A DNA stretch of 44,241 nucleotides from assembly GCA_013286465.1 (NCBI GenBank), contig JABDFR010000022.1:1-44241 (forward strand). The letters are read 5' to 3'. The notes under the pieces were generated by a model. The model searched no databases. It was not told the origin of the DNA and saw only the letters and a list, made by a program, of their open reading frames with translations. The DNA is from Acidobacteriota bacterium (GTDB taxonomy: Bacteria; Acidobacteriota; Terriglobia; Acidiferrales; UBA7541). Of this stretch, positions 16,685 through 25,481 are shown piece after piece. Position numbers and translations under genes: made by a program. How positions within the stretch are numbered: position 1 is the stretch's first letter; the number at the start of each line of letters is the position of its first letter.

Positions 16685-17614
16685 TTACTCCCCTTCTGAT
16701 TTCGCCCGTGGGGATTTCCGCGAGGCTATTGCTGCTATAGCTAGGATTCCGCAGATTACCGCTAGCGAGATTCCGTTTGGGATTGTGATGTTTTCGGAGA
16801 GGATCATTTTTGTGCCTACGAAGGCCAGGACTGCGGCCAGGCCCTGGTGGATGTAGCGGAAGCGCGGGAGGATGTGGGCCAGGGCGAAATAGAGGCTGCG
16901 CAGGCCGAGGATGGCGAAGGCGTTTGAAGAATAGGCTATGAACGGATCGCGGGTGATCGCCAGCACTGCTGGGACGGAATCTACTGCGAAGACTATGTCG
17001 CTTAGTTCTACTGCGATTAGTGCTAGTAGCAGCGGCGTGGCGTGAATTTTTCCATCGCGCTGGACTAGCATTCTTGTTCCGTCGTCTTCTAGTGAGACGC
17101 GTAGCCATTTGCGAGCCATGCGAACTTGCCAGTTGCGCCTGGAGTCGTCGATTTCTACTTTTTCGAAAATCATTCTCGCGGCTACGAGGATCAGGAAGGC
17201 GCCGAAGATGTATTCCACGTAATGGAAGCGGGTGAGTAGCGCCACGCCGCCGAACACGAAGGCGGCGCGTAGGATTAGGGCGCCTGCTACGCCGTAGTAC
17301 AAGACTCTGTGCTGGGCCTCGGGTTTGATTTGGAAGGCGCGGAAGATGACTATGAATAGGAAGATGTTGTCGACACTTAGGGATTTTTCTACGAAGTAGG
17401 CGGTTAGGAAGTCCAGGCCTGCTGTGTGTCCCCGGCTGATATAAATCCACAAATTGAAAAGCAGCGAGATGGCGATCCAGCCGCCGCTTAGCAGGAGGGC
17501 TTCGCGTAACTTCACTTCGTGGGGCTTGCGATGCAGAACGAAAAGATCGATGAAGAGCAGGGCCAGAATGACGGCGCTGAAGAGCAGCCAGGTGGCGAGT
17601 GAGGTGGTGGGCAT
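16685..17614 (-). CDS. TerC/Alx family integral membrane protein
   Basis: This 309-residue protein has about eight to nine transmembrane segments. The conserved acidic motifs of the family are present: FIDLFVLHRKPHEVKLREAL near the N-terminus, FVEKSLSVDNIFLFIVIF, and IAVELSDIVFAVDSVPAVLA, whose acidic residues are proposed to handle metal ions. Family members are linked to tellurium resistance, pH response and manganese export. It is transcribed alone, divergent from the tryptophan-dioxygenase-like gene, with about 137 bp between them. No yybP-ykoY manganese riboswitch was recognised upstream. The start is supported by position only, with a weak ribosome site. Confidence 0.88.
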   Translation of the reverse strand: MPTTSLATWLLFSAVILALLFIDLFVLHRKPHEVKLREALLLSGGWIAISLLFNLWIYISRGHTAGLDFLTAYFVEKSLSVDNIFLFIVIFRAFQIKPEAQHRVLYYGVAGALILRAAFVFGGVALLTRFHYVEYIFGAFLILVAARMIFEKVEIDDSRRNWQVRMARKWLRVSLEDDGTRMLVQRDGKIHATPLLLALIAVELSDIVFAVDSVPAVLAITRDPFIAYSSNAFAILGLRSLYFALAHILPRFRYIHQGLAAVLAFVGTKMILSENITIPNGISLAVICGILAIAAIASRKSPRAKSEGE

Positions 17615-17751
17615 GTGCGCTCTTGGATTGGATACGGTAGCGGAATCCGCGGGCAGAATCGAGGACTAGCTGCTCGAATTGCTATATTATGAATTGAAAG
17701 CTGGAACTCGACGATTTTCGCGATTTGCACGCGACTTGTGAGGGGAAGCTA

Positions 17752-18489
17752 ATGGACCGTGACCATTTTTACGCAACTATGAATGGCGAGGGCACCTTGG
17801 ACTATGAGGTGTACCTGAATACGAAGGCGCTGCTTAGTTGCCAGAAGGATTTCAAGGATTTTTGTAACGGCGACGAATTGCAGTTTCAGATTGTTCACCA
17901 GGTGGAAGAGCTTTGGATGAAATTGATTGGTTATACGCTCTTGGACATTGATGATTTCATGCAGGCGGAGAATACCAATCGGGTGGTTACGCTTTTCCGG
18001 CGGGTGCATTCCGCTTTGCGTTTGATGATTGCGCAGTTGGATTTGCTGGAGACTATGTCGCCTAAGGAATATCAGGAGATACGGTTGCAGTTGGGGAATG
18101 GCAGCGGGCAGGAATCGCCTGGGTTTCGGACGATTTTGAAGATGCACCAGCCTCTGTGGCAATCGTTCAAGTCGGTTTATTTGGAGAAGCATGGTTTGAC
18201 GGTCGAAAAGATTTACGATTCGGAGTATTCGCATTCGGATGCTTATGTGGTGGCGGAGGCTTTGGCGGAATTTGATGAATTGTTTCAGCGGTTTCGGTTT
18301 TGCCATATTCAATTGATTCAGCGGACGATTGGACTAGGAGCGAAATCTTTGAAGGGGCGCGGTGTGGATCTCTTGAATGAGGGGCAACGCGTGAAATTTT
18401 TTCCTGAGCTTTGGGAGATTCGTAGTCAGATGACGGATGCTTGGGGCGGGAAGTATGGGGTGGTGCGGGATTCGATTGGGGGGCATTAG
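17752..18489 (+). CDS. Tryptophan 2,3-dioxygenase-like heme protein, short divergent form
   Basis: The start at 17752 follows GAGGGGAA by about five bases, giving 245 residues, shorter than the usual ~280. It keeps FQIVHQVEELWMK (Phe 45, His 49 as the active-site His), GSGQESPGFR (116-126, Arg 126 matching the substrate-carboxylate Arg) and CHIQLIQRTIG with His 185 as the likely proximal heme ligand. The Gly/Thr-rich GTGGS loop after the proximal His, which contacts substrate in classical enzymes, is absent: the C-terminus reads WGGKYGVVRDSIGGH. It therefore belongs to the tryptophan-dioxygenase superfamily (TDO, PrnB, MarE), but may act on another indole or be a different heme oxygenase. No kynurenine genes lie nearby. 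Confidence 0.75.
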   Translation: MDRDHFYATMNGEGTLDYEVYLNTKALLSCQKDFKDFCNGDELQFQIVHQVEELWMKLIGYTLLDIDDFMQAENTNRVVTLFRRVHSALRLMIAQLDLLETMSPKEYQEIRLQLGNGSGQESPGFRTILKMHQPLWQSFKSVYLEKHGLTVEKIYDSEYSHSDAYVVAEALAEFDELFQRFRFCHIQLIQRTIGLGAKSLKGRGVDLLNEGQRVKFFPELWEIRSQMTDAWGGKYGVVRDSIGGH

Positions 18490-18535
18490 ATCGTTCGCAT
18501 AGCGGCGGGTCCGAACACCCAATTCCAACCTGGGC

Positions 18536-18551
18536 GTCCGCCTAGGCGGAC
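18536..18551. repeat. 16-bp perfect palindrome, dispersed element
   Basis: GTCCGCCTAGGCGGAC lies between the 3' ends of two convergent genes and is followed by CCGCCCCTAC. The same core recurs at 27861-27875. It could be a short dispersed repeat or a bidirectional transcription stop without a T-tract. Confidence 0.55.
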
Positions 18552-18557
18552 CCGCCC

Positions 18558-19376
18558 CTACCGGATTCGTCGGAGCGCGAACCTTAGTAACAGCATTAGC
18601 GACGCGATTATGATCGAAACGAATGCGTTGGCGGCGGGCAGCGGCGCGAACGCGATCGGCGGACCCGGCGGCACGCCTCCTCCTGGAGGAACGAAGAACG
18701 GAAATATGGGGAAGAAGACTGGGGGACGGCGAAGGAAATGGGCTACGTGGAGAATTCCGGTCGGTGGGCGTACCACCGTTGCTACGTTCATTTCTGCGGG
18801 GGTTGGTTGGGCTGGGCTCACCGGTAACAGAGGGACTTCTGATAGGCGGTTTCCGCAGCGGACTCTGGCTAGATTGAATCCATCGGTCACTAATTTTTCG
18901 CCACGGTGCAGCAGCATTGGCCGCGACGTCCAGTAGACTCCCGAGGGCAGGCGATACGAAACGTAGAAGGCTTGATCTCGTCCTAGCGTGACGAAGTTTG
19001 CGCGCTTCAGGCCGAAATCGGCGTAGTGGTTTGCCACCACTGAATCTTCTGCTACAGCTTCGCGCAATTCTTCCGGCGAGCCGATGCCGCCGGGAATTAC
19101 GGAATACTGGTAATAGAGGCGAAGCCTCGCTGCGGTGCTGACGGCGATCGCTTCATTTGCCGGCAGTGGAGGCTCCGGGGTGGCGAAGAGCGGCAGCGGT
19201 TCGCCAGAGCTTTTTCGGGAAGACGCGGCGGAAATTACCACCATGCCGCAAACGCCCACGGCCAGCAGCACGAATCCTAAAATCTCGACCAAGCGGAGAT
19301 CGCGGGCGAATTCGCGTACTACGCGGGGAGAGGACCGCGGAATCTTCGAGCGTGCGCGCTTGGAAAAAGGTCGCAT
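18558..19376 (-). CDS. Unknown two-anchor membrane protein with proline-rich C-terminal part
   Basis: This 272-residue protein is not recognised. It has a basic N-terminus (RPFSKRARSKIPRSS), a transmembrane helix at about 31-52 (ILGFVLLAVGVCGMVVISAA), then a soluble region with AVAEDSVVANHYADFGLKRA and YVSYRLPSGVYWTSRPMLLH. A Pro/Phe/Gly-rich stretch (about 205-245) follows, and a C-terminal hydrophobic helix ends in basic residues (LRFALRRIR). The middle part probably lies outside the cytoplasm. The C-terminal Pro-hydrophobic-Arg order resembles sorting signals, but no PEP motif is seen. No Shine-Dalgarno is evident at the ATG. It is convergent with the dioxygenase-like gene. Function unknown. 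Confidence 0.6.
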   Translation of the reverse strand: MRPFSKRARSKIPRSSPRVVREFARDLRLVEILGFVLLAVGVCGMVVISAASSRKSSGEPLPLFATPEPPLPANEAIAVSTAARLRLYYQYSVIPGGIGSPEELREAVAEDSVVANHYADFGLKRANFVTLGRDQAFYVSYRLPSGVYWTSRPMLLHRGEKLVTDGFNLARVRCGNRLSEVPLLPVSPAQPTPAEMNVATVVRPPTGILHVAHFLRRPPVFFPIFPFFVPPGGGVPPGPPIAFAPLPAANAFVSIIIASLMLLLRFALRRIR

Positions 19377-20180
19377 GTGTGCAAAAGTTTGCTAGGGTCC
19401 CAAGTCCCGGAAGGATCGCCGAGAAGACCCGCTTAGGGGAATACCATGCATTGCTGATGCCAAGAGCAGTGCAGAGATTGGATAAAGCCAGCGTTGAGCG
19501 GGCGGGTAAATCTGCTGCGAACTGGCTTCCCCCGGGGTGAAGAATACACAAAAATAGGGCGATAACAAACGAGGAATTGGCGGGGCTGTGGAAAGCCCGG
19601 GGCGGGCGACCGGAGGCGGTAAAGTCTGCATTGTGGGGCGTCGATATTTCGCGGTATCAGGCGTAATGGTTCTAGAACCACGATTGTTGGGAGATTGAGG
19701 CACTGTGGCCACGGAGTACCTAAATTGCGCAAGATTTTGCATAGTGTTTTCGTTGCGGGTGTCGCGCACGAGTTCGCTCGAAGTTGGATTTGGGAATGTC
19801 GGCGGGGCTTGCTAATGAGAAGTCCTGCGATGCCGAAAGCTTACCGTGAATTTACTATTTGCCCGGCCCGGCATAAAGCGCGGGCCCTACGTTCGGAGGA
19901 GACGCTGCCGCGTCATACTTTCAAAAGATCGTATTGCTAAATGAGTTGTAGAATCGGGGACTTCCACAATTCATCGGCACTGTGAAATATGAGATTTCTG
20001 TTGCGCTCTAAGACGCTGCCCTGAAGGCCACCGCTACGAAATCTTTCTCGAAATCAAAAATGGCATCTTCGTTGCGCGGAACGGCATCAACATAGGTAGC
20101 GATTTATCAGGAGAGAGCCGGCAGTTCTTGGCTTTTCCACTTCGTCTTCCGAAATTGGGTCTCGTTGCTTGGAGGAAACT
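19377..20180. other. 800-bp region without a convincing gene
   Basis: Only short open frames without ribosome sites or recognisable protein features occur here on either strand. The region holds a perfect 14-bp palindrome at 19667-19680 and presumably the promoters of the unknown membrane protein (minus) and the FAD oxidoreductase (plus). An untranslated RNA is possible but I could not match one. Confidence 0.4.
19667..19680. promoter_or_regulatory. Perfect 14-bp palindrome, candidate operator
   Basis: TGGTTCTAGAACCA is self-complementary along its full length and lies in an 800-bp intergenic stretch. The form fits a dimeric repressor site. No regulator gene lies adjacent, so its partner is unknown. 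Confidence 0.35.
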
Positions 20181-21287
20181 TTGGCGGATTCGTGCGATGT
20201 TTTTGTGATTGGGGGCGGCCCGGCTGGATTGGCGGCGGCGATATGCGCGCGGCAGCGGGGACTGAGCGTTACCGTTGCGGATGTGGGCGAGCCTCCGATC
20301 GATAAGCCGTGCGCCGAGGGATTGATGCCCGACGGAATGGAGGCGCTCGAGCGGATGGGAATTCCCGCGGATTCGCTAGGGGGCTGCGAAGTGGAAGGCG
20401 CGCGCTTCTTCAACATGGGGACGATGGCGGAAGCTAAATTTCCTGGGCGGCGCGGGCGGGGAGTGCGGCGGACTCGGTTGCATGAGACCATGCTGGGTCG
20501 CGCGGAAGCTTGCGGGGTGAAATTTCTTTGGCGGACGCGGGTGTCGAATTTGTCGGCTGGCGGGGTGTTTTTGGAGGACCGGCTATTTCGCGCGGCTTGG
20601 GTGATTGGAGCGGACGGAGGGGAGTCGCGAGTGCGGCAGTGGGCGGGGCTGAATCGCGGGATGCGTGGGAGCACGCGGATTGGTTTCCGGCGGCATTATC
20701 GCGTGCGGCCGTGGTCGCGGTCGCTGGAAATTTACTGGGGACGCGCGGGGCAGTGCTACATGACGCCGATTAGCGACGCGGAAGTTTGTGTGGCGGTGGT
20801 GAGCGGCGATCCGAAATTGCGCTTGGATAGCGCGATTGAAGAATTTCCGGCGCTGGCATCGCGATTGGCTGGGGCCGAAGCTTTGACGACCGAGCGCGGA
20901 TCATTTACTTCGACGCGGCGGCTGGGGCGCGTTTGGAGCGGGCGCGTGGCGCTGATCGGCGACGCTTCTGGCGGCGTGGACGCGATTACCGGCGAGGGGT
21001 TGAGTCTGGCGTTCCGGCAGGCGCCGGCGCTGGCAGATGCGTTGGCTTGCGGGGATCTCTCTCGCTATCAAGTGGCGCATCGTAGAATTTTGCGGCGGCC
21101 TACGGTCATGTCGCAATTGATGCTTTGGATTGGGCGGAGTCCGCGATTGCGGCGACAGACCATTCGAATTTTTGCGGAGAGGCCCGAGGTGTTTGAGCGA
21201 TTTCTTGCCGCGCATGTGGGCATGGCTTCCGATCCGAGTCTGGCGGCTTCTACGTTGCTGGTTGGTTGGCACATGCTGTCTGCCTGA
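20181..21287 (+). CDS. FAD-dependent oxidoreductase, geranylgeranyl-reductase/halogenase-like
   Basis: The chosen start is TTG at 20181 with GGAGGA about five bases ahead, giving 368 residues; a TTG four codons earlier lacks a ribosome site. The N-terminus is a dinucleotide fold (DVFVIGGGPAGLAAAICARQ), followed by DKPCAEGLMPDGMEALERMG, where the CAEG segment is typical of the geranylgeranyl-reductase and p-hydroxybenzoate-hydroxylase-like group. VIGADGGESRVRQWAGL and VALIGDASGGVDAITGEGLS supply the DG and GD FAD motifs. The protein is soluble and probably acts on an isoprenoid or aromatic metabolite, but nothing nearby fixes the substrate. The YceI gene starts 9 bp downstream, suggesting co-transcription. 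Confidence 0.82.
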   Translation: MADSCDVFVIGGGPAGLAAAICARQRGLSVTVADVGEPPIDKPCAEGLMPDGMEALERMGIPADSLGGCEVEGARFFNMGTMAEAKFPGRRGRGVRRTRLHETMLGRAEACGVKFLWRTRVSNLSAGGVFLEDRLFRAAWVIGADGGESRVRQWAGLNRGMRGSTRIGFRRHYRVRPWSRSLEIYWGRAGQCYMTPISDAEVCVAVVSGDPKLRLDSAIEEFPALASRLAGAEALTTERGSFTSTRRLGRVWSGRVALIGDASGGVDAITGEGLSLAFRQAPALADALACGDLSRYQVAHRRILRRPTVMSQLMLWIGRSPRLRRQTIRIFAERPEVFERFLAAHVGMASDPSLAASTLLVGWHMLSA

Positions 21288-21296
21288 GACAGCTTG

Positions 21297-21920
21297 ATGC
21301 CGACTCGACGCGCCATCCAGTTTCGATTGACAACTTGCCTGCTCGGTCCGGGCCTGGCGCTGGTGTGCTCACTTTCTGCGATGCGCGCGCAGAGCGCCGC
21401 GCCGCTCGTCTCACTTGAGCTTGATCCTGCGCAATCGAAAATCAATTGGACATTGAGCGCTACTTTTCACACGGTGCATGGGACGTTTGCGTGCACGAAG
21501 GGCGCGATTCAATTTGATCCGGCTACGGGGAAGGCCAGCGGCGAAATTGTTGCGAATGCGCGCAGCGGGGAGAGCGGTGATCCGGGGCGCGACAAAAATA
21601 TGCATCAGAAAGTTTTGGAGAGCGAGAAGTATCAGGAAGTTAGATTCTTGCCGGATCGCGTGGATGGAAAAGTCGCGTTGCAGGGTGCATCGAAAGTTCA
21701 GGTTCATGGGACCTTCGAAATTCACGGGGCGAAGCACGAATTGACGGTGCCGGCGGAAGTGAATTTTTCAGCGGAGCGCTGGACGGCGAAGGCTGCGTTC
21801 GATGTTCCTTACGTGCAGTGGGGAATGAAAGATCCGAGCAACATGTTTTTGCACGTTGGCCCGGCGGTCAACGTGGAGCTTGAATTGGCTGGTCACGCGG
21901 TACTTCCACACACAAATTAG
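21297..21920 (+). CDS. YceI-family periplasmic lipid-binding protein
   Basis: This 207-residue protein has a signal peptide (about 1-31, ending SAMRAQS) and then a lipocalin-like YceI domain: LDPAQSKINWTLSATFHTVH, GTFACTKGAIQFDPATGKAS, MHQKVLESEKYQEVRFLPDR and GTFEIHGAKHELTVPAEV. Members bind polyprenyl chains or other amphiphiles in the periplasm. The ATG at 21297 was preferred over the preceding TTG; the ribosome site is weak. Its stop (TAG, 21918-21920) overlaps the stop of the convergent glycosyltransferase gene by 3 bp. Pairing with the FAD oxidoreductase just upstream hints at an isoprenoid substrate for both, which is inference. Confidence 0.87.
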   Translation: MPTRRAIQFRLTTCLLGPGLALVCSLSAMRAQSAAPLVSLELDPAQSKINWTLSATFHTVHGTFACTKGAIQFDPATGKASGEIVANARSGESGDPGRDKNMHQKVLESEKYQEVRFLPDRVDGKVALQGASKVQVHGTFEIHGAKHELTVPAEVNFSAERWTAKAAFDVPYVQWGMKDPSNMFLHVGPAVNVELELAGHAVLPHTN

Positions 21921-24208
21921 GATTTGGCTGGCTGCGGCGCCGTCATCGAGAGTAATGACTCGATGCGCTTGCGGCAGAGCGCGGCTATGGCTTGCCAGGA
22001 ATGAGAGACGCGGATTTGGGCTGCCGCGGGAGCGGCACGCTCGGCGGCTTCTTCGCGATGTTCGTAGACGTAGCGCATTTGCTGGGCTAGATGAGTTGCG
22101 TCGGGTTGGAACCATTCACATTCGTTTGCTAGCGGACCTAGATGGTGTGGTGCGTCCTTCATTATTTCTGCGGCGGCATTGATGAAATAGGTTGCTGCGG
22201 GCGGGCAGAATTCTTTTGCCGGGCCCAGGCTCGTGGTGATAACCGGCTTTCCGCACGCCAGAGCTTCGGCTAGCGGCATGCCAAACCCTTCGCCGCGATA
22301 GGGAAGTACGAAGGCGTCGCAGCCGCGGTAGAGGGCGGCTAGTTTTTGGTCGTCGAGTTCTTTGGTCAGGACGATTACGTGCGGAGCGCTGCGATTGGTG
22401 GCCAGGCGTTGGAAGCGGCGCAGTAATTTTGAATGACTGTAAAAAGTGGTTGAGCCTTGGTCTTTGATGATCAGGCTGACTTCGTCGCTGGGCCGGAATG
22501 CGGCTTGATAGGCTTCGGCTAGCAGATCGAGGCCTTTTCGTTCGATCACTCCTCCTACGAACAGGAAGGCGAATTTGCGGCAGCCTTCTGGGCGGCAGGT
22601 TTCTCCTTCGGGGCGAAATATTTCTGGATCGAGGCCGTAGGGAATTACCTGCAGCTCTTCCGGCGCTACTCCTCCTTTGATGAAAACTTCACGGACGAAT
22701 TCCGAGGGCACCCAGAGCTCGTCGACGTGGCGATTAATTTCGCGGACCCAGCGGATCGGGGCGGCGCCGTATTCCCAGGGAATGAGGTTCACGAGCTTGC
22801 CGCACGGTGGCGGGCGGAAATCCGGGGGCCAGTGATGGCGGATGGTCAGATCGCAGTGCGCGGGGCGGCGGAAAAGTCCTTGTAGCAATTGCGTGCCGCC
22901 TGGGAAGTGGGCGGTGGGTAACGCGCCCATGGCGTGCGGCTCGAGGGCTACGTCGAGGCTCGGATCTTTCGTCAGGTGAGCTGCTAATTCGCGATTGGCG
23001 CGGGCTAGGCTTGAGATCATCAGGAACGGGCCGGTGATAAAAATTCCGCGGCGCTCGGCTGGTAATTGCTGAGGGGAATATGTAGCCGCTACGGAATCGA
23101 AAACGTAGCCGTATTTTTTGCGATCCGTGGCGCTGATCGGGGCGAGTCTTAGCAGACGTCCGGCGGCTTCGATTTGGCGATGGAGTAACAGAAAATAAAA
23201 TATAGGCTCGAAATACTTTGGCTCGCGGCGGGCTAGCGGGCAGAGATCTAGTCGCAGGCGATAGGCGCTGGCGGTGGGCATTCTTTGGCGCAACATTCCG
23301 GCTATGGCTGGTTCGAAGGCTGGGCGTGCGTAGAAGCCGGCGCGGAAATGATCGACGGTAGTGCCTTGTTTTCCTGTGGGCTCGAAGACTTGGCCCATTA
23401 GCCAGTGGGCGCGGTAGCTGCGTTCACCGCCGCTGCCTATGAAAGTGGAATCGGAACGCTTGGTGGCGCGCTTTAGAAAATCGACGGATTCTCCTGGGGA
23501 TTTTGCGCCGGCTGCGAGTAACGCTTGGATGTAGGAAAATTCTGCGTTGCGCGGGTAGGCGCGGCCGCCTTGGCGGGCTAAGTCGAGCGCTTCTTTGAAG
23601 CGATCGTGACGGATCATTAGCACTACTAGATTGCGGAGAAGTAGCGAGGCGAGGATGGGATGCCAGCGCTCTTCGAGCCACAGGCGAGCTAGCGCGTCGA
23701 TGCCGCGGCCTGGGGATTCGATTTCTGTTAGTAACGCGGCGGAATGTTTGGCCCAGGGTTCCTGGCGGGCGCGGATGGCATCGCGGACTTGCGGGTCTAC
23801 TGTTGGTGCGGCGGCGATGCGGATGTTGGTGCAGACGCGGTCGGTCGCGCCTTGCGACATCACCAGGCGCGGCTCTAGTGCGATTAGATCGAGTTCGTCT
23901 AGGCAGCGGTGATGTACCGGGGTGAAATTGCGGCTGGGTTTGCCGACTAGAGCGCGGCGGATGGCTGCGGTGTCGCCTTGTAGCAGGCGCTCGCCGGCTA
24001 GCCAGCCGATTGTGCCGTCGGTGTTTTCGGGCGGCTTTTGCATGGAGAAGATTTGTGAATTTTCTAGGATTAGGGAGTCTGAGGCGGCGGTTACTTCTTC
24101 GGAAATGGATTCTTCTGACGTCGCGCTGGTGATTAGCGCTATGCGGGCGCTCCGCTCGTACGTTTCGGTGAGCTGGCCATCGGGTACTGAGACTACGTAG
24201 AGGCCCAC
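21917..24208 (-). CDS. Large GT4 glycosyltransferase with TPR-like N-terminal half
   Basis: A GTG start at 24208 with GGAG about eight bases ahead gives 763 residues. The first ~160 residues are unrecognised. Residues about 165-330 form helical TPR-like repeats (RHDRFKEALDLARQGGRAYP, RNAEFSYIQALLAA). The C-terminal ~330 residues are a GT-B glycosyltransferase family 4 domain: VDELWVPSEFVREVFIKGG, VIPYGLDPEIFRPEG, FLFVGGVIERKGLDLLAEAY and the E-x7-E motif in PYRGEGFGMPLAEALACGKP. It would transfer a sugar from a nucleotide donor in the cytoplasm, perhaps on a protein or polymer held by the TPR part. It is the last gene of the glycan cassette, 22 bp after the previous glycosyltransferase. Confidence 0.82.
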   Translation of the reverse strand: MGLYVVSVPDGQLTETYERSARIALITSATSEESISEEVTAASDSLILENSQIFSMQKPPENTDGTIGWLAGERLLQGDTAAIRRALVGKPSRNFTPVHHRCLDELDLIALEPRLVMSQGATDRVCTNIRIAAAPTVDPQVRDAIRARQEPWAKHSAALLTEIESPGRGIDALARLWLEERWHPILASLLLRNLVVLMIRHDRFKEALDLARQGGRAYPRNAEFSYIQALLAAGAKSPGESVDFLKRATKRSDSTFIGSGGERSYRAHWLMGQVFEPTGKQGTTVDHFRAGFYARPAFEPAIAGMLRQRMPTASAYRLRLDLCPLARREPKYFEPIFYFLLLHRQIEAAGRLLRLAPISATDRKKYGYVFDSVAATYSPQQLPAERRGIFITGPFLMISSLARANRELAAHLTKDPSLDVALEPHAMGALPTAHFPGGTQLLQGLFRRPAHCDLTIRHHWPPDFRPPPCGKLVNLIPWEYGAAPIRWVREINRHVDELWVPSEFVREVFIKGGVAPEELQVIPYGLDPEIFRPEGETCRPEGCRKFAFLFVGGVIERKGLDLLAEAYQAAFRPSDEVSLIIKDQGSTTFYSHSKLLRRFQRLATNRSAPHVIVLTKELDDQKLAALYRGCDAFVLPYRGEGFGMPLAEALACGKPVITTSLGPAKEFCPPAATYFINAAAEIMKDAPHHLGPLANECEWFQPDATHLAQQMRYVYEHREEAAERAAPAAAQIRVSHSWQAIAALCRKRIESLLSMTAPQPAKS

Positions 24209-24230
24209 TGTTTTCTCCGTGGCGCGCTGG

Positions 24231-25481
24231 TTAGCTGAGCAGGCGCCGGAATTCGTTTACCCATTGCGGGATTACCACATCCCAATCGAAGCTGCGGAGC
24301 ATGGTTTCGCGGCCGCGTTGCGCGCGGGCTTGGGCTTCTTCGCTATGAGTCATCACGCGGCGCATTTTTTGGCGCAGGTCGTCTACGCTTGGCTCGGCCC
24401 AGCGATGCTCGGCGTAATACTCCATGTCCACGTTGGCCGGGGCTTCGACTACGCCTTCGAGTTCAACCAGGTAGCCATTTTCATCATTTAGAAATTCCAT
24501 TTGGCCGGACCAGCGCGAGGCGATCACCGGTAACGCGCAGGACATGGCTTCCATGTAGGGGCGTCCGTAGCCTTCGCCGCGGCTTGGTAGGACGAACGCT
24601 TGAGCGGCGCTGTAAAGCTGCGGCATTTGGGATTGCGGGAGATAGCCATTTAGGAGAATTACCGGCGGGCCGTCTTCTAGGCGCATGCCGATGCAGCGCT
24701 CGATGAAGTGCGTGAGCTTGGCTTCGAGATCGGAAGTCGGATCGTTGATTTGATAGACCTTCAGGATCAGGGCTACGTCTTCATCGGCGCGAAATTCGCT
24801 TAGATAGGCGCGCAGGAGAACGTCATAGCCTTTTCGTTCGTGCCAATCGAAGACGGAGACGAAATTGAAGGCGCGCGTTTTTGGAATTTTGAGTGGCGTG
24901 GCGCCGGGGCGAAATAATTTTGTGTCCACGCCGGGATGTACTACGCGGAGGCGTTTCAGGTCTACGCCAGCGCCGGAAAACGTTTCGATATTGAATTGGC
25001 AAGGAACCCAGATTTCATCCATGGTTTGGCAGAGTTCGGGCCAGCCGTCGGGGATACGATCGGTTTCGAACATGGTGCGGCCGATGCGGTAGATGCCGGA
25101 GAGAGTTAGATCGTAGAGATCGGGCGGGGCGCACATGTAGAAGACGCCTTGGCTTAGATCTACTCTCTGGTGTTTTAGTTCTTCCAGGCGGCGGCGGGCG
25201 TTGCGCGGGAGGAGTTTTTTTGTGTCGTGCTCCATGCGGAGAGTTTGGAGTTGGAGATGAATGCCAGCGGCGTCGAGGCCGAGGGCTTCAACCCAGGTCT
25301 CTTCGGAATAGCCGCTGCCATCGAAGATGAAGCCTTCGTAGAGAATGCCGGGGAGCGGTTTTTGCGTGGCGCGCGGTGATGGTGGCGATTTGCGGGAGCG
25401 TGCTGATTGCGTCGCGTTGGCCGCGCTGGTGGTTTCGCGAAGTTTCGTTGGAGGGACGACAGTGGCTGATGAGCGGCTCAT
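24231..25481 (-). CDS. GT4 family glycosyltransferase
   Basis: This 416-residue protein has a Ser/Thr/Ala-rich, probably disordered N-terminus (about 1-42), then a GT-B fold. Motifs are GILYEGFIFDGSGYSEETW, MDEIWVPCQFNIETFSGAGV, VVHPGVDTKLFRPG, FVSVFDWHERKGYDVLLRAY and the donor-binding E-x7-E in PSRGEGYGRPYMEAMSCALP. Its ATG overlaps the epimerase stop by 4 bp (25478-25481), so translation is coupled. It resembles the catalytic half of the next gene, and the two probably arose by duplication. Function in cell-surface glycan synthesis or protein glycosylation is inferred from context; donor and acceptor are unknown. Confidence 0.85.
   Translation of the reverse strand: MSRSSATVVPPTKLRETTSAANATQSARSRKSPPSPRATQKPLPGILYEGFIFDGSGYSEETWVEALGLDAAGIHLQLQTLRMEHDTKKLLPRNARRRLEELKHQRVDLSQGVFYMCAPPDLYDLTLSGIYRIGRTMFETDRIPDGWPELCQTMDEIWVPCQFNIETFSGAGVDLKRLRVVHPGVDTKLFRPGATPLKIPKTRAFNFVSVFDWHERKGYDVLLRAYLSEFRADEDVALILKVYQINDPTSDLEAKLTHFIERCIGMRLEDGPPVILLNGYLPQSQMPQLYSAAQAFVLPSRGEGYGRPYMEAMSCALPVIASRWSGQMEFLNDENGYLVELEGVVEAPANVDMEYYAEHRWAEPSVDDLRQKMRRVMTHSEEAQARAQRGRETMLRSFDWDVVIPQWVNEFRRLLS

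Noticed and set aside
17615-17751. Possible yybP-ykoY manganese riboswitch before the TerC gene
   Set aside because: No matching conserved core or hairpin arrangement was seen in the short leader.
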